Shown here: positions 1-5,364 of the stretch, piece after piece
How positions within the stretch are numbered: the stretch's first letter is position 1
Layout of the letters: each line of letters opens with the position of its first letter
Assembly (NCBI GenBank): GCA_017515765.1
Contig: JAFWFF010000074.1
Coordinates: forward strand, 1 to 5,579
DNA length: 5,579 bases
Source: Bacillota bacterium
Lineage (GTDB): Bacteria > Bacillota > Clostridia > Peptostreptococcales > Anaerovoracaceae
Direction of reading: 5' to 3'
Made by a program: the position numbers and the translations under genes
The notes under the pieces: generated by a model
Told to the model about the DNA's origin: nothing
The model's database searches: none
Seen by the model: the letters and a program-made list of their open reading frames with translations, nothing else

Positions 1-174
1 ATCGGCGGGGACATAGGCCTGATGCACGCGTTTGTCGGGCCGGAGCGCGAGACGTATGCTTCGTTCCGCGTGATGAACGAGCTTTATGACATAGAGCTCT
101 ACGACAGATACGTGGACTACATCACGGCGGAAGGCGAAGATATGGTCCGGAACTCTGAAGCCATAAAGATATGA
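1..174 (+). CDS. C-terminal fragment of an unidentified protein
   Basis: An open frame runs from the first base of the window to a TGA at 172-174 and encodes the last 57 residues of a protein that begins upstream. The fragment starts IGGDIGLMHAFVGPERE and ends with the charged stretch EGEDMVRNSEAIKI. The part rich in Y, D and E (NELYDIELYDRYVDYIT) looks like an amphipathic terminal helix. I do not recognise the family and see no catalytic motif or membrane segment. Codon choice (GCG, CGG, ATA, GAG) matches the downstream genes, which supports real coding. The next gene begins 35 bases later with its own ribosome binding site, so the two could be co-transcribed. Confidence 0.65.
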   Translation: MGGDIGLMHAFVGPERETYASFRVMNELYDIELYDRYVDYITAEGEDMVRNSEAIKI

Positions 175-209
175 GGCGCTGCGCCTGATAGCAGCAGGGG
201 AGGCATAGA

Positions 210-1025
210 ATGCGCCGGAACGCCAGGAACGGAAAAGTCCCGGTCGGGGATACATATATGAGTTACGCCGCCTTCGGGCAGGGCGAGAAGGCTTTCGTCA
301 TCCTGCCCGGGCTTTCGGACGGGCTCGCGACCGTGGAGGGGAAGGCCATTTTGCTCGCAAAGCCCTACGAGATGTTCTTTGACCGGTATACCGTGTATAT
401 GTTCAGCAGGAAGGACAGGATGCCGGAGGGTTATTCGATCAAAGATATGGCGGACGACCAGGCTGAGGCGATGCGCGCTCTCGGGATGGCCAAAGCCTTC
501 GTTATGGGCGTGTCTCAGGGCGGGATGATCGCCCAGTGCCTCGCGGCGGACCATCCGGAACTTGTTGAAAAGCTGGTCCTCGCGGTCACGGCTCCCTGCG
601 TGAACGACACGGTGCGGAGCGGCATCGCGGAATGGCTGGAAGCGGCGGACGCGGGCGACCACAGGCGGCTCATGATCTCGACCGCCGAAAAGAGCTATTC
701 GGAGGCATATCTCAGGAAATACAGGAAGCTCTATCCGATACTCAGGTTCGTCGGGAAGCCTTCGGACTACGGCAGGCTCAGGGCGAACGCCGGGGCGATA
801 CTGAACTTCGGAGGCGCGGGGGACCTCGGCAAGATCAGATGTCCGGTTTTGATCGTAGGAGGCTCGGAGGACAAGATCGTCGGGGCCGCCGCGTCTCGCG
901 AACTGCATGAGATGATCCCGGGGAGCGAGCTCTATATCTACGAGGGTCTCGGCCACGCCGCCTATGAGGAAGCAAAGGACTTCAACGCGTGCGTTCTGGA
1001 ATTCCTGGAGCGCGGGAACGATTGA
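210..1025 (+). CDS. Alpha/beta-fold hydrolase
   Basis: This 271-residue protein has the layout of a cytoplasmic serine hydrolase of the alpha/beta-hydrolase superfamily. The nucleophile elbow is GVSQG at residues 100-104, with Ser102 as the likely nucleophile. Asp221, in the strand-end motif VGGSEDKIV, is the likely acid, and His249 in GLGHAAY completes the triad. The segment VILPGLSDG (30-38) sits where the oxyanion-hole loop is expected. Residues 130-200 would form the variable cap. No signal peptide is visible. The ATG start at 210 is supported by AGGGGAGG at 196-203, six bases upstream. The substrate cannot be read from sequence; esterase, lactonase, peptidase and haloperoxidase-like relatives share this fold. 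Its stop codon overlaps the -35 box of the next operon's promoter and no terminator lies between them, so some read-through into the B12 leader is possible. A direct role in B12 metabolism is not indicated. Confidence 0.9.
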   Translation: MRRNARNGKVPVGDTYMSYAAFGQGEKAFVILPGLSDGLATVEGKAILLAKPYEMFFDRYTVYMFSRKDRMPEGYSIKDMADDQAEAMRALGMAKAFVMGVSQGGMIAQCLAADHPELVEKLVLAVTAPCVNDTVRSGIAEWLEAADAGDHRRLMISTAEKSYSEAYLRKYRKLYPILRFVGKPSDYGRLRANAGAILNFGGAGDLGKIRCPVLIVGGSEDKIVGAAASRELHEMIPGSELYIYEGLGHAAYEEAKDFNACVLEFLERGND

Positions 1026-1050
1026 CTTGAAAGCCGGATGATAATATAAT
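1022..1050 (+). promoter_or_regulatory. Sigma-A-type promoter of the B12 uptake operon
   Basis: TTGACT at 1022-1027 matches the -35 consensus at five of six positions. TATAAT at 1045-1050 is a perfect -10 box. The spacer is 17 bp, the optimal length. The surrounding stretch to 1060 is clearly more AT-rich than the flanking genes. The -35 box overlaps the TGA stop (1023-1025) of the upstream hydrolase. Initiation would be expected around 1056-1058, giving a leader of roughly 310 nucleotides before the first gene, enough to hold the riboswitch and its platform. Confidence 0.85.
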
Positions 1051-1069
1051 TTTGTAAGTTGGAATAACC

Positions 1070-1252
1070 GCAGCGCGTTCTTCCGGAACGGGCGGTGAGC
1101 CCGGGCGGAAGTGAAAAGGGAAACAGGTCAGAAGCCTGTGCGGTCCCGCCACTGTATGCGGCCTGATATGCTTTGATCGAAAGAGCCACTGGGACGACCG
1201 GGAAGGCAGAAGCATATCGGCAGGCCGCGAGCCAGGAGACCTGCGCGCCTGC
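1070..1252 (+). promoter_or_regulatory. Cobalamin (B12) riboswitch aptamer
   Basis: The conserved blocks of the cobalamin riboswitch family appear in the expected order: AAAAGGGAA at 1114-1122, GCGGTCCCGCCACTGTA at 1140-1156, GCCACTGG at 1185-1192, GGGAAGGC at 1200-1207, and the B12 box GCCAGGAGACCTGC at 1231-1244. A long helix pairs GCGGCCT (1158-1164) and GATATGCTT (1165-1173) with AAGCATATC (1210-1218) and AGGCCGC (1222-1228), leaving a three-base bulge at 1219-1221. A closing P1-like helix can form between GCAGCGCG (1070-1077) and 1244-1252 with one bulged C. The peripheral GCCACTGG/GGGAAGGC element favours the classical adenosylcobalamin-type architecture, which is inference. Cobalamin binding normally lowers expression of the downstream genes, here an uptake operon. 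Exact ends are approximate. Confidence 0.96.
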
Positions 1253-1304
1253 TTCTTACGGCCGGCGAAGGACCGGAGCGGAAGAATGATGATGACAGCA
1301 AATA

Positions 1305-1360
1305 CGGGCTGCAGTCTTGGAAGGCTGCAGCCTTTTCTGCAGCCGGGCCCGGAAGGAGGA
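1305..1360 (+). promoter_or_regulatory. Riboswitch expression platform with competing hairpins
   Basis: Three copies of one self-complementary module follow the aptamer: GGCTGCAG at 1307-1314, the palindrome GGCTGCAGCC at 1323-1332, and CTGCAGCC at 1337-1344. Pairing 1307-1314 with 1325-1332 gives an 8-bp stem, a 10-base loop and then TTTT (1333-1336), which resembles an intrinsic terminator with a short U-run. Pairing 1323-1330 with 1337-1344 gives a competing 8-bp hairpin just before the ribosome binding site AAGGAGG at 1353-1359. Pairing 1307-1314 with 1337-1344 is a third option. CCTTTT (1331-1336) can also pair with GGAAGG (1351-1356), allowing two G-U pairs, which would cover the ribosome binding site. 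The repeats are directly visible. Which structure corresponds to the bound state is inference. Confidence 0.6.
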
Positions 1361-1368
1361 GCCTGATC

Positions 1369-2334
1369 ATGAACAAAAAGAAATTCCTTGCAGTACTTAT
1401 CGCGATAGTAATGGTACTGTCACTGGCGGCTTGCGGCGGAAGCGGATCCGGAAGCGGCGGCGGAGGATCGCAGCCTGACGCGTCTGTACCCACGCAGGAC
1501 AGAGAAGGAAACGATATCAGCATCCCGGAGAAGGTCGAGCGCATAGTCTCCCTCGCTCCTGCGACCACCCAGATACTTGAGTCGGTCGGCAAGATGGACC
1601 AGGTGGTCGGAGTTGACACCCAGACGCCGTTCTATGTCAGCGGAGTCGACAGCCTTCCGCAGTTCGATATGATGGAGCCGGACATCGAAGCCATCGCGGC
1701 TCTCGAGCCTGACATCGTATTCACCACTGGCATGAGCTATATAGAAGGCGACCCGTATTCGGCGCTCATCGACCTCGGCATCTGCGTCGTGGTGATCCCC
1801 TCCAGCAACAGCCTGGAAGGCGTCAAAGAAGACATCCTCTTCACCGCAGCCTGCGTCGGCGAGACCGAAAAGGCCCAGGCGATAGTGGACGAGATGCAGA
1901 AGGATCTCGATGAGATCGCAGAGATCGGAAAGACGATCACGGAGAAGAAGACCGTAGCGTTCGAGATCAGCGCGCTTCCGTACATCTACAGCACCGGAAA
2001 GGGCACGTTCATCGACGAGATGATCACTTTGATCGGGGCCGAGAACGTCTACGGAGACCAGGAGAGCTGGATACCCGTAACTGAAGAGGACGCGGTCGCC
2101 GCGGACCCGGACGTCATCCTGACCTCCGTCAACTATCTGCCCGACGCGGTAGGCGAGATCATGGGCCGTCCCGGCTGGGAAGAGGTAAAAGCCGTAAAGA
2201 ACGGGGAAGTATACTACATCGACAACGCATCCAGCTCGCTTCCCAACCAGTATGTTGTGAAGGCTCTGCTGGAAATGGCCAAAGCCGTTTACCCGGAGTA
2301 CTATGGAGAAGTCGAACTCGACCTGGCAGCCTGA
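1369..2334 (+). CDS. btuF: BtuF-like cobalamin-binding lipoprotein of an ABC importer
   Basis: This 321-residue protein is the extracytoplasmic receptor that captures corrinoid and delivers it to the permease. It has a lipoprotein signal: a basic N-terminus (MNKKK), a hydrophobic segment at 6-18, and lipobox LAAC at 19-22 with Cys22 as the lipidated residue. A flexible Ser/Gly linker follows (23-34). The rest has the shape of the helical-backbone (Peripla_BP_2) binding proteins: VERIVSLAPATTQIL at 57-70, PDIEAIAALEPDIV at 104-117, GTFIDEMITLIGAENVYG at 212-229, DPDVIL at 246-251 and RPGWEEVKAVKNGEVYYID at 267-285. The same family carries haem and siderophore receptors; the B12 assignment rests on the riboswitch immediately upstream. 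The ATG at 1369 is fixed by AAGGAGG at 1353-1359. Its last 32 bases overlap the permease gene. Confidence 0.93.
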   Translation: MNKKKFLAVLIAIVMVLSLAACGGSGSGSGGGGSQPDASVPTQDREGNDISIPEKVERIVSLAPATTQILESVGKMDQVVGVDTQTPFYVSGVDSLPQFDMMEPDIEAIAALEPDIVFTTGMSYIEGDPYSALIDLGICVVVIPSSNSLEGVKEDILFTAACVGETEKAQAIVDEMQKDLDEIAEIGKTITEKKTVAFEISALPYIYSTGKGTFIDEMITLIGAENVYGDQESWIPVTEEDAVAADPDVILTSVNYLPDAVGEIMGRPGWEEVKAVKNGEVYYIDNASSSLPNQYVVKALLEMAKAVYPEYYGEVELDLAA

Positions 2335-3361
2335 CGGCGGCGCCAAAAAGAGCATAAAATGGATCATCCTCCCGGTGCTGACACTTCTGGTGCTGGCACT
2401 GGGAGTTTCTATTGGAAGCGCAGACATCTCTCTGGGGGACGTCTGGGCTGTTTTGATGCATAAACTGTTCGGGGCGGGACTTCCGGAGACCATCAGAGGC
2501 ATCAAAGTCTCCATAGTCTGGAGCATCCGCTTCCCGCAGGTGATAATGGCGTTCGTAGTAGGAGCGTCTCTCGCGGCGAGCGGAACGGTGATGCAGTCGG
2601 TGCTCAGGAACCCGCTCGCTTCCTCATATACTCTCGGCGTATCCTCGGGAGCCTCGCTCGCTGCGGCTGTCGTGATAGTGACCGGAGCAGCGGTCCTGGG
2701 GAGCTATACGCTTCCGATCGCGGGCTTCGCCGGAGGCCTGGTCACGGTCTTCCTCGCGATGGCGCTCACAATGCATTTCGACAGGAGCCTGGAGAACCAG
2801 ACGGTGATACTCGTCGGAATGGTCCTCTCGCTTTTCGTGAACGGGCTTCTGACCCTCGTCACGGCGCTTTCTTCGGATCATCTCGCGAGGCTGATATTCT
2901 GGCAGATGGGCTCCTTCACAGGCCAGACGTGGGGAAACGCGGGTCTGCAGTTCGCGATCCTTACGGTATGCCTTATCTTCCTTTCCCGCTACTCCAGGGA
3001 GATGGACCTCATGACCTTCGGTGACGAGCAGGCGATGTCGGCGGGAGTGAACCTCCGCGCGTCAAAGCTCATACTCATAGCCGTGGCAGCGCTCCTCACG
3101 GGAAGCGCGGTGTCGATGGTCGGAGTGATCGGTTTCGTGGACCTGATCGCGCCGCACGTGGTGCGCCGCTGGTTCGGCTCGAACCACAGGACGGTGGTAC
3201 CCGTGTCGGCTGTGCTCGGCGGAGTGCTCATGGTGATCGCGGACCTGATAGGCCGCACCATAATAGCGCCGAGGCAGCTCCCGGTCGGAGCGGTGACCGC
3301 TTTGATCGGGGCGCCGTTCTTCGCCTATCTGTTCTTCAAGCGCAGAAAGGGGGAGATGTAG
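2303..3361 (+). CDS. btuC: BtuC-like permease of the cobalamin ABC importer
   Basis: This 352-residue polytopic membrane protein belongs to the FecCD/BtuC permease family and would form the dimeric channel. Hydrophobic segments recur through the protein, for example at about 20-37, 80-95, 118-133, 137-157, 167-187, 216-227, 256-275, 298-315 and 328-345. Family hallmarks include SIRFPQVIMAFVVGASLAASG from residue 74, QSVLRNPLASSYTLGVSSGAS at 98-118, GVIGFVDLIAPHVVRRWFGSNHR at 274-296 (the cytoplasmic coupling region that contacts the ATPase) and RQLPVGAVTALIGAPFFAYLF at 324-344. The start lies inside the receptor gene, giving a 32-base overlap in another frame; GGAG at 2294-2297 is a modest ribosome binding site, and no other ATG lies in frame before the first membrane segment. 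The overlap suggests translational coupling. Length is normal for the family. Confidence 0.95.
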   Translation: MEKSNSTWQPDGGAKKSIKWIILPVLTLLVLALGVSIGSADISLGDVWAVLMHKLFGAGLPETIRGIKVSIVWSIRFPQVIMAFVVGASLAASGTVMQSVLRNPLASSYTLGVSSGASLAAAVVIVTGAAVLGSYTLPIAGFAGGLVTVFLAMALTMHFDRSLENQTVILVGMVLSLFVNGLLTLVTALSSDHLARLIFWQMGSFTGQTWGNAGLQFAILTVCLIFLSRYSREMDLMTFGDEQAMSAGVNLRASKLILIAVAALLTGSAVSMVGVIGFVDLIAPHVVRRWFGSNHRTVVPVSAVLGGVLMVIADLIGRTIIAPRQLPVGAVTALIGAPFFAYLFFKRRKGEM

Positions 3362-3362
3362 G

Positions 3363-4127
3363 ATGCTGGAGCTGAAACACGTTTCCGCCGGTTACGGCGA
3401 GACCGAGATCCTGCACGACCTTTCGTTCCGCTTTGAGGACGGGGTGAACTACTGCCTGCTCGGACCGAACGGCTGCGGCAAGACCACGCTCCTCAGGGCG
3501 ATGGCGGCTTTGATCCCGTATAAAGGGGAGATAAAGCTCGCGGGCAGCGAGATCTCGGGAATGAAGCGCAGAGAGGTCGCTTCGCATATGGCGGTGCTGT
3601 CGCAGGTCTCCCAGGTGTATTTCCCATATACGGTCTACGATACGGTGATGCTGGGAAGGTACCAGCACATGAAGAGCGACCTCTTCGGCCGGCCGGGCAA
3701 AGAGGACCGCGAGATGGTGGAGCGGTGCCTTGAGACCGTCCGCCTCTCCGATCAAAGAAACCGCCCCATCAACGAGCTTTCGGGCGGCCAGAGGCAGAGA
3801 GTCTTCCTGGCGCAGGTGCTCGCCCAAGACCCGGAGATCATCCTGCTGGACGAGCCGACCAACCATCTGGACATCAGGCATCAGCTGGAACTCATCGAGT
3901 ATCTGAAGAACTGGACCGCGGAAGGCCGGCACCAGGTCATCGGAGTGCTCCACGACATAAACCTGGCCTTAAGGCTGACGGACCGGGTGATCTTCATGAA
4001 GGACGGACGCTTCGTAAAGAGCGGGAGCTTTGACAGCGTGGCGGACGCGGCGCTTCTGGAAGAGATATACGAGACCGACATAGTCGGATTCATGCGCGAT
4101 TCGCTGAAGAACTGGAGCGGGATATGA
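3363..4127 (+). CDS. btuD: BtuD-like ATPase of the cobalamin ABC importer
   Basis: This 254-residue cytoplasmic protein powers import by ATP hydrolysis. All the nucleotide-binding motifs are intact: Walker A GPNGCGKT at 34-41, a Q-loop glutamine at 81, ABC signature LSGGQRQR at 139-146, Walker B IILLDEP at 159-165 with catalytic Glu164, D-loop NHLD at 167-170, and switch His197 in VLHDINLALRLTDRV. The VLHDINLA stretch and the NHLDIRHQLELIEYL region are typical of the FepC/BtuD type of importer ATPase. It starts one base after the permease stop, with GGGGGAG at 3349-3355 as ribosome binding site. Its stop overlaps the next gene's start as ATGA (4124-4127). Iron-siderophore ATPases look almost the same; the riboswitch is the reason for the B12 call. 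Confidence 0.95.
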   Translation: MLELKHVSAGYGETEILHDLSFRFEDGVNYCLLGPNGCGKTTLLRAMAALIPYKGEIKLAGSEISGMKRREVASHMAVLSQVSQVYFPYTVYDTVMLGRYQHMKSDLFGRPGKEDREMVERCLETVRLSDQRNRPINELSGGQRQRVFLAQVLAQDPEIILLDEPTNHLDIRHQLELIEYLKNWTAEGRHQVIGVLHDINLALRLTDRVIFMKDGRFVKSGSFDSVADAALLEEIYETDIVGFMRDSLKNWSGI

Positions 4128-4657
4128 GCGGGGACAGCAGGAAAAAGGCAAGATACAGGAGCCCTTATGAGGCGTATCCTTTCCTCTCGGACGACGGGTG
4201 CGACCTGAGGTGCGACTTCGAGATACTGACCGACAGGATGGCTTCGATGACCGGAGCCCTGGCGGCGCGCTGCCCGGAGAAGCGGGAAGAGCTCCTTAAG
4301 GTCGACGAGCTGATCTACCACTTCAATCCGACGCTCCGGACTTTCTTAAGCGTGACTGAGGAAGAGACGGGCTGGCTGCTTGAGCGCGCGGACGAGATGA
4401 GGGATGAGGTCAGGGACCGCTTTGACCGTTTCGTGCTCCCGGCCGGATCGGAGCGCGCCTGCGCGGCGCACGTCCTCAGGGTCGACGCCAAGAGCCTGGT
4501 CCGGATGCTCTACCGCGCGAGAGAAGGCGGCCTGGAGTTCAGCGACAGGGTGATCGACTTCGCAAGCATCGTCGCGGACTATTTCTTCATGCTCGCACTA
4601 TGGCTGAACAAAGAGGACGGAGTCCCCGAGATCCCCTTCAATAGCCGCACTTACTGA
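4124..4657 (+). CDS. Divergent PduO-type corrinoid adenosyltransferase-like protein
   Basis: The fourth gene of the riboswitch operon encodes 177 residues with no signal peptide or membrane segment. Parts resemble PduO/MMAB-type ATP:cob(I)alamin adenosyltransferases: FEILTDRMASMTGALA at 32-47 against the family FExxGTxDELxSxxG region, FVLPAGSERACAAHVLR at 103-119 against the F(I/V)LPGG...LHxxR motif, and ADYFFMLALWLN at 151-162 against SDYLFxLARYxN near the C-terminus. In a by-eye alignment Asp37 and Arg119 match a conserved Asp and Arg of the family. The N-terminal TGDxGxT nucleotide loop is absent or reduced to LSDDG (21-25). The RRAE stretch after the conserved Arg appears as Lys123, Ser124, Leu125, Val126. 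It is therefore either a divergent adenosyltransferase or a non-catalytic corrinoid-handling relative. Translation is probably coupled to the ATPase through the ATGA overlap; GGAG at 4114-4117 is the ribosome binding site. The gene is certain, the family assignment moderate. Confidence 0.75.
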   Translation: MSGDSRKKARYRSPYEAYPFLSDDGCDLRCDFEILTDRMASMTGALAARCPEKREELLKVDELIYHFNPTLRTFLSVTEEETGWLLERADEMRDEVRDRFDRFVLPAGSERACAAHVLRVDAKSLVRMLYRAREGGLEFSDRVIDFASIVADYFFMLALWLNKEDGVPEIPFNSRTY

Positions 4658-4674
4658 GACAAAAGACAGTCAGG

Positions 4675-4703
4675 CATCCCCTGTGACCGGGGGATGTTTT
4701 TTT
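4675..4703 (+). terminator. Intrinsic terminator of the B12 uptake operon
   Basis: CATCCCC at 4675-4681 pairs perfectly with GGGGATG at 4690-4696 around an eight-base loop. Seven consecutive Ts follow at 4697-4703. It lies 18 bases after the stop of the fourth gene, so it should close the riboswitch-controlled transcript and separate it from the nitroreductase gene. Confidence 0.92.
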
Positions 4704-4748
4704 ATTCAGACTGTATGCCTCAATATATGTGAACTTTTCGTCAATTTA

Positions 4749-4782
4749 TGGAATTCGCGGTCTTTTTTTGGTATTATATATT
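4749..4782 (+). promoter_or_regulatory. Possible promoter of the nitroreductase gene
   Basis: After the terminator the sequence turns strongly AT-rich. TATTAT at 4772-4777 (or the overlapping TATATT at 4777-4782) could serve as a -10 box 45-55 bases before the start codon. No good -35 box is present at the right distance: TGGAAT at 4749-4754 is a poor match. A promoter somewhere here is expected because of the upstream terminator, but the exact site is uncertain. Confidence 0.35.
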
Positions 4783-4826
4783 GATAGGCAGCATAGCATG
4801 ACGCAGCACCAAAGGAGGTACGCGGA

Positions 4827-5342
4827 ATGGAATTCAGGGACGTCGTAAAGAACCGCTATTCATGCAAGAAATATGACCCTTCGAAGGGCGTTGAGCCGGA
4901 GAAGATCGAGGCGATACTCGATGCGGGGAGGCTGGCGCCTACCGCCAAAAACCTTCAGGAACAGAGGATATACGTACTTCAGTCGCCGGAGATGCTTGCG
5001 AAGGTCGACAAAGCCACGCCCTGCCGCTACGGCGCGCCGGTCGTGATCGCCGTGGCCTATGACAGCGGGAACACTTTCACATATCCCGGCGGGAAGAGAG
5101 ATTCGGGAACTGAAGACGCTGCGATAGTCGCGACGCATATGATCCTCGCCGCTGCTGACGAAGGAGTCGACAGCTGCTGGCTGAACTTCTTTGATCCGGA
5201 GCTTCTGGAGGCGGATCTGGGCCTGCCCGGAAACGAGAAGATCCTGATGCTCATGGATCTCGGATACGCGGCTGAGGGGGCGGGGCCGCTCCCGAACCAC
5301 GGGTCCAGAAAGCCTCTGAGCGAGACCGTTACTTATCTTTAA
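4827..5342 (+). CDS. Small nitroreductase-family FMN oxidoreductase
   Basis: This 171-residue cytoplasmic protein matches the nitroreductase superfamily, whose members bind FMN and usually reduce substrates with NAD(P)H as homodimers. The N-terminal FMN-phosphate signature appears as RYSCKKY at 10-16 (family RxSxRxY). APTAKNLQ at 37-44 matches the APSxxNxQ flavin contact. TEDAAIVATHMILAAADEGVDSCW at 95-118 corresponds to the central helix of the family, and LGLPGNEKILMLMDLGYAAEG at 131-151 to the C-terminal core. At 171 residues it is a short single-domain member. The start is set by AAAGGAGGT at 4811-4819, a near-perfect ribosome binding site. The substrate cannot be inferred; the family includes nitro, quinone and flavin reductases and some ring-modifying enzymes. 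It has its own upstream region after a strong terminator, so co-regulation with the B12 genes is not indicated. The next gene follows after 22 bases. Confidence 0.92.
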   Translation: MEFRDVVKNRYSCKKYDPSKGVEPEKIEAILDAGRLAPTAKNLQEQRIYVLQSPEMLAKVDKATPCRYGAPVVIAVAYDSGNTFTYPGGKRDSGTEDAAIVATHMILAAADEGVDSCWLNFFDPELLEADLGLPGNEKILMLMDLGYAAEGAGPLPNHGSRKPLSETVTYL

Positions 5343-5364
5343 GAGCAACATAGAGAAAGCAGAA

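Noticed and set aside
174..186. Inverted repeat AGGCGC-T-GCGCCT just after the first stop codon, as a terminator
   Set aside because: The stem is only about five usable pairs and no T-run follows; the next ribosome binding site begins ten bases later.
117..956. Open frame of 279 codons on the minus strand opposite the hydrolase
   Set aside because: The translation is rich in R, P, H and E with no domain, and the plus strand encodes a full catalytic triad in the same stretch.
1420..2526. Long open frame on the minus strand, 368 codons
   Set aside because: It lies opposite the receptor and permease genes, which have clear motifs and ribosome binding sites. Its translation shows skewed, low-complexity composition rich in R, D, V and L and no recognisable domain, as expected for an antisense shadow in GC-rich DNA.
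1369..4127. Iron-siderophore or haem importer instead of a B12 importer
   Set aside because: The three protein families alone do not distinguish these substrates, but the well-formed cobalamin riboswitch directly upstream does.
4761..4769. T-run TCTTTTTTT as a second terminator
   Set aside because: No stable GC-rich hairpin precedes it; the proper terminator is at 4675-4703.
4748..4801. Short frame MEFAVFFWYYILIGSIA as a leader peptide, sharing the nonamer ATGGAATTC with the nitroreductase start at 4827
   Set aside because: There is no ribosome binding site before 4748, the region is the AT-rich promoter zone, and a nine-base repeat can arise by chance.
4827..5342. Nitroreductase-family gene as BluB (dimethylbenzimidazole synthase) linked to the B12 operon
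   Set aside because: A strong terminator separates it from the B12 genes, it is shorter than typical BluB, and BluB is an oxygen-requiring enzyme that would be unexpected in the anaerobe this window suggests. The motifs only support a generic nitroreductase.
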